DNA of 64,000 bases from the NCBI RefSeq assembly GCF_902506145.1, contig NZ_LR733519.1:2085213-2149212 (forward strand), read 5' to 3'. Position numbers and translations under genes: made by a program. Source of the DNA: Burkholderia sp. 8Y (lineage in GTDB: Bacteria; Pseudomonadota; Gammaproteobacteria; Burkholderiales; Burkholderiaceae). A model generated the notes under the pieces. The model had not been told where the DNA came from, searched no databases, and saw only the letters and a program-made list of their open reading frames with translations. Positions within the stretch are counted from its first letter, which is position 1. Every line of letters begins with the position of its first letter. Shown piece after piece: positions 44,580 to 52,465 of this stretch.

Positions 44580-45512
44580 TCAGAAGTGAGTATCGCTCGC
44601 GCCTTTCAGTTGCAGCATTTCGCGCGCTTCGGCGGGCGTCGCGATGTCGAGCGAGAGCCCTTCGATGACCTGCCGGATCTTGCGCACTTGCGCGGCGCTC
44701 GATTCGGCGAGCTTGCCCGGCTCGATCCACAGCGAATCTTCGAGGCCCACGCGCACGTTCGAGCCCTGCGCGACGCCTATGGATGCCAGCGGAATCTGAT
44801 TGCGTCCCGCGCCGAGAATCGACCATACGTAGTCCTTACCGAACAGGCGGTCAGCCGTGCGGCGCATATGCGCGAGGTCTTCCGGATGCGGCCCGATACC
44901 GCCCAGCAAGCCGAACACGCTCTGCACGAAGAACGGCGGCTTCGCGAGCCCGCGATCGACGAAATGCGCGAGGTTGTAGAGATGCGAGATGTCGTAACAC
45001 TCGTACTCGAAGCGCGTACCGTTCGCGCTGCATGAAGTCAGAATGTATTCGATGTCGGCGAACGTGTTCTTGAACACGAGATCGCGGCTGTTTTCCAGGT
45101 GCTTGCGCTCCCAGTCGTGCTTCAGTTCCTTGAAGCGGTCGAGCATCGGATAGAGGCCGAAGTTCATCGATCCCATGTTGAGCGATGCCACTTCCGGCTT
45201 GAAGAAATGCGCGGGCTTGAGCCGCTCGGCCACGGTCATGTGCGGACTGCCGCCCGTCGTGATGTTGATGACGGCATCCGTCTGCGCCTTGATGTGCGGC
45301 AAGAACTGCTTGAACACGGCGGGGTCCTGCGTCGGATGACCGTCGTCTGGATCGCGCGCATGCAGGTGCAGGATGGCCGCGCCTTCGCGTGCCGCGGCGA
45401 GCGCGGCATCGGCGATCTGTTGCGGCGTGATCGGGAGATACGGCGACATCGACGGCGTGTGGATCGCGCCAGTCGGTGCGCAGGTGATGATGACCTTGCG
45501 TTTGCTTGCCAT
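44580..45512 (-). CDS. BKACE-family beta-keto acid cleavage enzyme
   Basis: The 310-residue enzyme of the 3-keto-5-aminohexanoate cleavage (BKACE, DUF849) family shows KVIITCAPTGAIHTPSMSPYLPITPQQIADAA, the metal-binding ILHLHARDPDDG, INITTGGSP, and VRVGLEDSLWIEPGKLA. BKACEs condense a beta-keto acid with acetyl-CoA and release acetoacetate and a new CoA ester. The MSPYLP and HARDPDDGHPTQ sequences belong to a different branch from the CdhC copy at 57209. ACGAGGAGTCAC precedes the ATG. Confidence 0.92.
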   Translation of the reverse strand: MASKRKVIITCAPTGAIHTPSMSPYLPITPQQIADAALAAAREGAAILHLHARDPDDGHPTQDPAVFKQFLPHIKAQTDAVINITTGGSPHMTVAERLKPAHFFKPEVASLNMGSMNFGLYPMLDRFKELKHDWERKHLENSRDLVFKNTFADIEYILTSCSANGTRFEYECYDISHLYNLAHFVDRGLAKPPFFVQSVFGLLGGIGPHPEDLAHMRRTADRLFGKDYVWSILGAGRNQIPLASIGVAQGSNVRVGLEDSLWIEPGKLAESSAAQVRKIRQVIEGLSLDIATPAEAREMLQLKGASDTHF

Positions 45513-46400
45513 GTGACTCCTCGTGTTCCTCGTTCGGTTTCGAAGGACTTCGACGTTGTTGCATGGGAAATGGCCCGGCGATCTGGACGAATCTAACCGA
45601 AGACCGGCGCACCGGGTATTGCGGTTTTCAGCATATTCGGGTGATGCGGATATGGCCGTGGCGATGCGAGAGGCGTGAAGACCGCGCGAAAGTTGGATGG
45701 AAGCGGCGAGAGAGGTCGGCTATCGGCTGGCGAGCATGGCAGTGACTCGCGGACTGAACCGCTTGGCTTGCTGGTTCTTGGACAGGTTCGGGTGCGCCGC
45801 CATCGCGTCGGCGAGGGGCTTGCGCATCTGCGCTTCGTCGCGAGGCGGCGCGTGGGGCGTGGGGCGTGAATTCGATGAAACGGGCGGGCGGTCATCGGCT
45901 CGCGACCACCGGTGCCTTCGTCGCATGGCGGCAGTGACTCACAGAATCGCGACAGGCTGACAATGCGTGCTGCGCGCTTTCGTTCGTGTCGCGCCGGCCG
46001 TACGCGTAAGTCGCGGCAGACCTGAGCCAGTTCCGGACGAGGCTGGACGGTCACGGGCAAGCGGGCAAGTTCGCCGGTATTCCTCGCAGCGGCAAGGCGG
46101 AACGGCAGTACCGCAAATCTCAGCTCGAGCGCGCATGTGCGCGGAGCCGGCGCGGAGCCGTCTGACGTACGAAGACGTCCCGAGCATATCGGTCCGCTTC
46201 CATGTTGTCGTGACTGGAAAAACTTCGAGCGAGTCATCGGCGAGCGTGGAGCATTGTCGTCGTCGCGCTTGAAAAGCGGCGAAGGTCATTCATCTGCATG
46301 CCCCTCGGTGCCCTTCGACTGTCCCCGAAGTGTCCCCGGCGACTTTTGCGTGATACAAACCGCCGGAGACGCCCGTCGGACGGGCTGGCCGTCCCGTCAA
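45513..46400. other. Gene-poor region
   Basis: No gene is supported in these 888 bases. Several open frames exist (for example 45593-46237 minus) but are Arg/Pro/Ser-rich, change strand and have no ribosome-binding site or recognisable motif. A small direct duplication (GCGGAGCCG twice) is at about 46139-46161. The stretch looks like decayed coding DNA. Confidence 0.45.
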
Positions 46401-46805
46401 TCACGACACGTCATTCTTGCCGACCGAAAAATACTTACGCCTGGCTTCGTCAGTCAAACATCGACTCAAATAAGCGCATGCTGGGCACCACGTGCCCGCC
46501 AGAATCGACGCCGGCTGCGCGTGCCACGCATGACCCAGCTTGCACAGCCATTCGAGCTTGATCGACCCGTTGACGTACTCATCGGACAGGCAGCGTCCGC
46601 CTCGCTCTCGGGCGATCGCATGCATTTCCTCGATTGTGTGCCGCCGCTCGATCCACGCACATTGTGGGCACCACGCCCCTCTCTTGATGTTCCCAGGCGC
46701 CGCCAACCAGACATGGCCTCCTTTGCATCGCCAACGCAAGACTCGGTGCGTGCCCTCATACTTATCGGACAGGCACCCTCTTTCCCACCTTCTTCGAGCC
46801 CTCAT
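46401..46805 (-). CDS. Tandem zinc-ribbon/treble-clef protein
   Basis: The 134-residue protein has two copies of one zinc-binding module. In each, CLSDxY and a short beta hairpin lead to WRC or WLC, xxGHxW, then GxWCPxCA. Copy 1 spans about residues 9-50 and copy 2 about 69-112. This CxxGHxW...CPxC pattern resembles the treble-clef family grouped as DUF4379 and restriction-related zinc modules. The first repeat begins right after the start codon and the ATG has no ribosome-binding site, so the 5' end may be truncated. Arg-rich, probably nucleic-acid binding. Confidence 0.6.
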   Translation of the reverse strand: MRARRRWERGCLSDKYEGTHRVLRWRCKGGHVWLAAPGNIKRGAWCPQCAWIERRHTIEEMHAIARERGGRCLSDEYVNGSIKLEWLCKLGHAWHAQPASILAGTWCPACAYLSRCLTDEARRKYFSVGKNDVS

Positions 46806-46959
46806 GCAATTGATCGCTTAGCAGCCTGTAGTATTCCGTCACCGTCAGTTCGACTGTGAACCGCGTCACCGTGCGTTTCAAATACAGTTTGGCAACAGCC
46901 ATATTCATATGACGCACGCCTCGTGTGATCCCTTTCGCCAGTTGTGGGCGCAGACTCGT

Positions 46960-47104
46960 TGCCCCTGCCTCGCCCGGCGCCTCAACTGCGGCACATAGTC
47001 TTCGGGCTCGAAGCGCATCCCCGTGATCGGCGCGTTCGTCGCGGCCTGACCGAGCCAGGTCGACCAGCCAAGCTGCTCCGAGCCGCGACGGCCGAGCTGC
47101 CGCT
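46960..47104 (-). pseudogene. TssG-like C-terminal remnant fused after the broken porin
   Basis: The minus strand, shifted one frame from the porin, reads RQLGRRGSEQLGWSTWLGQ, then NAPITGMRFEPEDYVPQL. GxxxLGWxTWLG near a C terminus is the ending of TssG (VasB/ImpH), a type VI secretion baseplate protein. No other T6SS gene is in the window. It begins exactly where similarity to porins stops, so it marks a recombination junction. Confidence 0.5.
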
Positions 47105-47791
47105 ATAGATGCCGCCGCCGTTGGCCGCATTGTTGAAGCGTTCGAACGCGACCGTCATCCCGACCGGACCCTGCGCGTACTGCACCGCCGCCGACCACGC
47201 CGAGCCCTGATAAACGCTGCCCGGCACGCCCGCGAACGAGTACGAGCCGCTTACTGTGAAGCCATAGAGTTTCGGCGACGTGTACACGACCGAGTTGTTC
47301 GCCCGGTAGATCGTGTCCATGTTGTCGATATCGCCGGGGTGCGCGCCGAAATAGCCGGTCAGCCAGTTCGTCGGGCTATACGGCGACAGCAGCGTGTAGT
47401 AGGACGTGTACTGACGGCCCAACGTCAACGTACCGTAGTTCGCGTTGGTGAGCCCGACCCATGCCTGACGGCCGAACATCGCGTTGGTGAACTGCTGACC
47501 GCCGCTATTGATATCGAAGCCCGATTCGAGCTGGAAAATGGCCTTGTTGCCGCCGCCGAGATCTTCCGCGCCCTTCAGACCGAAGCGGCTGCCCGCCCAG
47601 ATGCCCGAGGCCATCTTGACGTTCGAGCGGCCCGGCGTGCTGCGCGCGAGGTTCGTCTGGCTGTTCTGATAGACGATCGAATCGTCGACGATACCGTACA
47701 GCGTCACGCTGCTCTGCGCGAACGCCGGCGCGGCGATGGCCGCTGTTCCTGCAATCATTGCCGTGCCTAACTGCTTCAGTCGACGTGTCAC
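47105..47791 (-). pseudogene. Truncated outer-membrane porin
   Basis: The gene starts with GTG at 47791 after GAGGGATTCAAAC. It encodes a signal peptide ending APAFA and the mature porin start QSSVTLYGIVDDSIVYQ. Porin segments follow: SRFGLKGAEDLGGGNKAIFQLESGF, GRQAWVGL, GTLTLGRQYTSYY and GFTVSGSYSFAG. After FERFNNAANGGGIYSG, about 229 residues, similarity ends; a full porin has about 350-390. The frame runs on into Arg-rich nonsense to 46982. The last six or so beta strands are lost, so the protein should not fold into a trimeric pore. Confidence 0.8.
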
Positions 47792-48658
47792 GTTTGAATC
47801 CCTCACGATTTGTTTTGATGGTTGCGACGTTGGGCAAAGCCGGTCCCTGCCGCGCATCACGGAGTGACGGCGGCCATGGCTTGCGATCGTTATTACTGTC
47901 GGTGCTGCTGGCTGTCTCGCTAACGCGCGCGGGCGCTAGGGACTCAAGGCATCAGGCATGGAAGCGTCTCCCTTCTCGAATCGTTGTGCCGCGTATCGTC
48001 ATCGGCTTGAACGTTGGTACCGGCTACAAATTGGCGTTGAGGCGATCAGCGCGAAAGAGCGGGTTAACCAGTGAGCAGACGCCTGTGGCTGAGCGTCGGG
48101 GAAGGGTTGCCAGCAAGCGAGCCCTTGTCGGATGGGACTCTTGAAGGCATGGACGGCGGGATTGTCGATGCGGGGACGCCGGTCTCGCCGCGCATCGCCG
48201 ATAAAGAAAATAGATAGCGTTGTCCGGTGATTTGCATTGGACCGGGCGTTGGCTGGTCGCGTGCAGGTCTTGTCTTCACGGCTGCTTGCGAGCTTCGTGG
48301 AAAGACATTGTCCCAAGTGCGTGCGACGAAACACTTCTATCGCACGTATTGGAGCTCGAGCCACTTCGCGGCGTCAGCGCGAACCGCCAGTTGGGAAGCC
48401 GCATGCAGCGGTCAAGCGCGCCGACCTTCCCATAGCGATGAAACTCGTGGACGTAAGCGATCCGTCGCCGATGCGCTCGTCACACTGCGCCAATGCCGGG
48501 TTGTTGACCAGAAGAGATGATCTTGAGGACGTGATAGACCGGCGGCTCGATGCGAGGGCGATCGACCAGCCGTCAGCAAATGCGCTATCGATAGAGGAAT
48601 ACTTGAATCGGCACACGCGGACAATCGAGAGTCACTCACCGATAGCCTCATTGCGCAC
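47792..48658. other. Gene-free region upstream of the broken porin
   Basis: I find no gene in these 867 bases. The part near 47800-47900 would be the old porin promoter and leader. Short frames at 47999-48364 minus and 48227-48662 plus lack motifs and ribosome-binding sites. The mixed composition agrees with decay around the porin junction. Confidence 0.45.
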
Positions 48659-49657
48659 CTAACGCAGCGGCCGCGAGCCTCTTGAACTGAACGTTGCGTG
48701 GCCGAGTGCATTCACCTTTCGCGAGATGCGGCGGATCAGAAAACGACCGACATTCCACGCGATCCACGGGTCGCCTGCGCAGGTTTTGAGGACGCTTGCC
48801 GTTCCCTCGGATCGCATTTTCGCGACCAGCTTGGCTTTCGCATCGAGCCACCTCAGACCGCGCGAGCGACGGGCGACGAGTTCTCGCAGACGCGCATTGC
48901 TGCTGATGGCTGGCCGTGACAACAGCTGATCAGTCGCCGCCTTCATTGCCGCGTAATTGACCTTCGTGCGGCTCATGCCGGACGACTGTTTGCTAATCGA
49001 ACCCGTTCTCTCAGTGTAGAGATAATAGGCATCGCTGGTACACACCCAAGTAGAGCCGGCTAGCAGCGCGTCGAGCATCAAATGAAAGTCCTCGCCGTGA
49101 CGCAGGTTCACGGGATACCGAAGTCCTCGTTCGATCAATGTGTCGCGGCGAAAGATCGGCATCAGTAGCCCGAAGTCGCATTCGGTCGATTCGCCTGCCG
49201 CGTTGTACAGAAACGAATCCAGCGTCACTTCAAAATGCGATTCATTGTCCCTTCGACGGAATCCTTGCCGGGCAATTTTCTGTGCCACGGCGTCGTAAAT
49301 CAATAGGTTGTCCGTAACAATGTCCGCCTTGGTTTCTTCCCCGAGCTGCACGAGCCGTTCTAACCGTTCGGGCGCGAAGCGGTCATCGGCGTCAAGGAGC
49401 GCGATCCATTGACCGCGCGCTTCCTCGATGCCCGCGTTACGAGCGCCACCCGGCCCCATGTTGGATGCGAGATTGATCAGTTTAATGCGGCTGTCTTTCT
49501 TCGCTGCAGATTCGACGACCTTCGCCGTGTCGTCGGTGGATGCATCATTCACAACGATGATTTCGAGTGGCGGCAGTGTCTGCGCTTGCAGTGATGCGAT
49601 CGCAACCTGTATGAAATCCTGCGCGTTGTAAGCGGGGACTACAACTGATACTGACAT
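48659..49657 (-). CDS. Family 2 glycosyltransferase
   Basis: The 332-residue protein has the GT-A fold of GT2: VSVVVPAYNAQDFIQVAIASL at the start, IIVVNDASTDDT, GPGGARNAGIEEARGQWIALLDADD with the metal-binding DxD, and a later HGEDFHLMLDALL with the catalytic ED. The C-terminal 90 residues are basic. It would add sugars to a surface polysaccharide or lipid. It stands alone, with no polysaccharide genes nearby. CGGGAGGGCAAAAC precedes the ATG. Confidence 0.92.
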   Translation of the reverse strand: MSVSVVVPAYNAQDFIQVAIASLQAQTLPPLEIIVVNDASTDDTAKVVESAAKKDSRIKLINLASNMGPGGARNAGIEEARGQWIALLDADDRFAPERLERLVQLGEETKADIVTDNLLIYDAVAQKIARQGFRRRDNESHFEVTLDSFLYNAAGESTECDFGLLMPIFRRDTLIERGLRYPVNLRHGEDFHLMLDALLAGSTWVCTSDAYYLYTERTGSISKQSSGMSRTKVNYAAMKAATDQLLSRPAISSNARLRELVARRSRGLRWLDAKAKLVAKMRSEGTASVLKTCAGDPWIAWNVGRFLIRRISRKVNALGHATFSSRGSRPLR

Positions 49658-49963
49658 GTTTTGCCCTCCCGACTACCGCATTGTTAGACAGATGCGTTTC
49701 GCGACTGGAATAACCACTGTGCCGCGCAAGACAGGCGTCTCTCGCCGATTGTAGGCGAGTCGAAGCCGTGAAGAGCAAAGATAGCGAGTAGGCGACGCAA
49801 AATCATCGGGATAACTACCTGCATTGATTCGTTGTCAAATCAAACGGCACAACGGGTTCCAAACCAACGTTATAAGACGCTCGTTAACTACTGGCTTTTC
49901 CCCGATCGGCATGGCGATTGCTTGATCCGAAGGCATTCATAATCCAACTCACGGGAGACATCA
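49658..49963. other. Divergent intergenic region
   Basis: These 306 bases carry no gene. They should contain promoters for the leftward glycosyltransferase and the rightward membrane protein. The segment 49790-49900 is AT-richer, with TTGTCA and TATAAG elements that are not at promoter spacing. ACGGGAGACATCA is the ribosome-binding site for the gene at 49964. Confidence 0.45.
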
Positions 49964-50680
49964 ATGAAACTTCTAACGACGCAAGAGGGTCTGCCACGGC
50001 TCTCGTGGGGTGCCATCATCGCCGGCGTGATTCTTTCGATGATCGTCTATCTGATTATGAGCGTGCTCGGCACGGCCATCGGCGCGTCCTTGCTTTCGCC
50101 GATGTCGAAGCCCGACGCGCTGCACGGTTTCGGCTTCGGCTCCGGGGTATGGGTCATCGTCACCACGGTCCTTGCGGTGTTCGTCGGCTCGTATTACGCC
50201 GGACGCTGCGCGCCGGTAATCGGGTGGCTGCACGGACTGCTCTCGTGGGCTGTCATGACCCTGTTGATCGTGTACGGCATGACGTCGCTGATCACGGGCG
50301 CAGTGAGCACCGCCGGCAGCGTGGCCGCGACGACGGCGCAGGTCGGCGCCACAGCGGCGAATCAGTCCGGCAGTGGCAATCAGCTGATCGATTCGGCGAA
50401 GCAGCAGGTTCAAGCCGCGGTCGCATCGGCGGCGTCGGCGGCATCCAGCCCCGAAGCCGATCAGAACGCACGCCAGGCTGCCGATACCGCCGCTCGCGGC
50501 GTCGCCCGCGCAAGCTGGTTCTCGTTCGCCGCATTGATCGTCGGCGCGATCATCTCGATCGTCTCGGGCGGCGCGGGCTTCCGTCACCAGCCGCCGTTCG
50601 AGGAAAGCGGCGGCTCCGCCGTGGATCGCGACACGGCTCTGGGCCGCGATCGCGCAGTGTCGGGAGGCGTGCGTCGTTAA
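49964..50680 (+). CDS. Conserved membrane protein
   Basis: The 238-residue protein has four membrane spans, at about residues 14-36, 62-80, 88-110 and 185-205. Between spans three and four lies a long Ala/Gln/Ser-rich region (AATTAQVGATAANQSGSGNQ, IDSAKQQVQAAVASAASAA) that may form a coiled coil in the periplasm. The C terminus is polar and Arg-rich. This layout is seen in conserved proteobacterial proteins of unknown role. It starts with SWGAIIAGVILSM typical of the group. Confidence 0.8.
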   Translation: MKLLTTQEGLPRLSWGAIIAGVILSMIVYLIMSVLGTAIGASLLSPMSKPDALHGFGFGSGVWVIVTTVLAVFVGSYYAGRCAPVIGWLHGLLSWAVMTLLIVYGMTSLITGAVSTAGSVAATTAQVGATAANQSGSGNQLIDSAKQQVQAAVASAASAASSPEADQNARQAADTAARGVARASWFSFAALIVGAIISIVSGGAGFRHQPPFEESGGSAVDRDTALGRDRAVSGGVRR

Positions 50681-50821
50681 GCGGCTGTCCGGCGTCCGTC
50701 TAGGTAGAAGGGGCAATGCTGTCGTGAGCGCGCAACCGGCTTGACGCTCAGTGGTTTAAGCCCGGTGCGCGCCAGCAAGGTCACGGCGCGCGTCCACGAG
50801 AAGAGTGGAATGCGCGCCGCT

Positions 50822-51120
50822 TTAGGCAGTCCCGCTAGGGCTTCCGCCAAGACAGCCGCGCTGTATGAGAACCGTTGAGTGACGGTGTATCCGTGAGCGA
50901 AAAGAAATCGCGGCGACTAGATCGACGCCCATCGCGTATTCGATAGCGATGATCGCGACCGAGCGTGCTCCCGGTTCCACGTTCATTCCGATTTCGCACG
51001 CGAACGCACGGTCGATCTTATTGCGCTCGACGCTGCACCCGTTCAGCCTATGAAAACGCCGAGTTCGCGCAGCACCCGTTGCGCGGACTCGGCGTCGCGT
51101 ATCAACGCGCTGACGGCCAT
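50822..51120 (-). pseudogene. Remnant of an EAL-domain phosphodiesterase
   Basis: Successive minus-strand frames carry pieces of an EAL domain. They are ALIRDAESAQRVLRELGVFI, then NKIDRAFACEIGMNVEP with ARSVAIIAIEYAMGVDLVAA, then GYTVTQRFSYSAAVLAEALA and GLPK. These match the segment before the DDFGTGYSSL motif, the KIDRSFV...AIIALA...VVAEGVE segment, and the C-terminal QGF..SRP..AE..L segment. The DDFG motif is deleted and at least two frameshifts are present, so no c-di-GMP hydrolysis is possible. Confidence 0.75.
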
Positions 51121-51177
51121 CGCGCTTTATCGATCGACCGGACGACAACGCCGAAGCGGTGGAACGATGGCAAGAGC

Positions 51178-52341
51178 CTAAGGCCGCCCCGTCACGCGTT
51201 GCACCATCGCGTACAGCACCGACATCTGCAAGCCGGTCTTGAGCGCGTAGTTGGGATCGTATTGATTGGAGTATCCCCACCAGTCGAAGCACCCGTTCGG
51301 GTTCGTCGGCCCCGGCGCGGATGACGCGACCGTGTCGGGATAGACGACGACCAGCTTGTTGGTATCGGCCCACTCATTGATGCCGGCTTCCGTGACCCAG
51401 CGGTTTCCCACGAGCGACGCCTGCTGCAAGCAGCCATGAAGTGCCAGCACGAATCCGCATTGTTGCCCTTGCGCGCAGGCCTTTGGAACAAAGACGCTGC
51501 CGGTCGGACTCATCGAGAGGTTGGACGACGCGCCGAATTCGGTCTGATCGAACGTCAGCAGCGCACCGGACAGCTTTCCGTCGTTGCGCGGCTTGAGCGG
51601 GCCGATGAACATGGTCAGCCACGTCTTCACTGAATCGTAGGTTGCACCGTTGGCCGAGCAACGAACCATGTACGGGCTTCCGAGCGTGCCGCACGCAAGC
51701 TCGCCGTCGGGCGATTCCCAGCCGTGCGCAGCGGGATACGTTTTGTCGAAGTGAATCTGCGCCCCGTAATGCCGGTACTCGGAATCGAGGTCGGCCATCT
51801 CCAGCGGATTGACCACCTCGTCTTGCGTGCCGGACCACAGGTAGACGGGTTGTCCGCGAAGATTCGTCGACGGGTCGATCGTGCCGAGAGCCGACTGCGT
51901 GTCCAGATACGTCTCTGAAGCGATCAGCGTGCTGTTATACGACGCCTGATTCGTCGGAAGCGTCAGGCCGCCGCAGTTTGCCAGGGCGCTCGCTGCGCCG
52001 CCGACGCCGGCGCACCAATAGACGCCGCCGGCATAGACTGCGGCGCCCTTGAACGTCGCCGAGTGAGCGACATGCATTTGCACCGCCGCGAATCCGCCCG
52101 ACGAGATGCCAGCGACGAAGACCTTCGCCGGGTCGATCTTGTAGCGTTGCAGTCTGACGGTCGTGGCTTGTTGCGATGCGCCACTCGGCGCGGCGCTGGC
52201 TGTGACGGAAGACGCGCCCACGGTTGCCGACCGCGCCGCTGCGGCAGTATCCGCACTCGCCGATCCGCCGCCGCACCCCGCGAGGCAGAATGCGACGCTT
52301 GCTGCCGACGCCAACCGTGCGCCTAACGAGATGGTCGCCAT
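51178..52341 (-). CDS. PHB depolymerase-family esterase lipoprotein
   Basis: The 387-residue protein has a lipoprotein signal (VAFCLAGC, Cys18) followed by an Ala/Ser-rich linker. The depolymerase domain shows VAGISSGGFAAVQMHVAHSATFKGAAVYAGG with the nucleophile Ser, Asp in SGTQDEVVNPL and His in YPAAHGWES. C-terminal ALHGCLQQ and PNGCFDWWGY are also present. This resembles the periplasmic short-chain PHA depolymerase type of Rhodospirillum rubrum. GAGGGGACGACG precedes ATG 52341; the frame is open to 52425. It would attack native PHB granule polymer or oligomers. Confidence 0.88.
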   Translation of the reverse strand: MATISLGARLASAASVAFCLAGCGGGSASADTAAAARSATVGASSVTASAAPSGASQQATTVRLQRYKIDPAKVFVAGISSGGFAAVQMHVAHSATFKGAAVYAGGVYWCAGVGGAASALANCGGLTLPTNQASYNSTLIASETYLDTQSALGTIDPSTNLRGQPVYLWSGTQDEVVNPLEMADLDSEYRHYGAQIHFDKTYPAAHGWESPDGELACGTLGSPYMVRCSANGATYDSVKTWLTMFIGPLKPRNDGKLSGALLTFDQTEFGASSNLSMSPTGSVFVPKACAQGQQCGFVLALHGCLQQASLVGNRWVTEAGINEWADTNKLVVVYPDTVASSAPGPTNPNGCFDWWGYSNQYDPNYALKTGLQMSVLYAMVQRVTGRP

Positions 52342-52465
52342 CGTCGTCCCCTCCCAAGGGCGAAGAAACATCGAACGCGTTTTTTCTAGCGAGCTATGTG
52401 CCGTTCGAGCAAAAGTTGCGCCCAAGGCGCGTGGACGCTTTACGCGCCCCCCTCGCGACGCTGCG

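Noticed and set aside
45593..46237. Minus-strand 214-codon frame as a gene
   Set aside because: It has no motif or ribosome-binding site and a composition typical of shadows.
46762..47130. Minus-strand 122-codon frame between porin remnant and zinc-ribbon gene
   Set aside because: Its first part is out of frame with both the porin and the TssG-like piece; the later part (NMAVAKLYLKRTVTRF) is not recognisable, so I could not support a gene.
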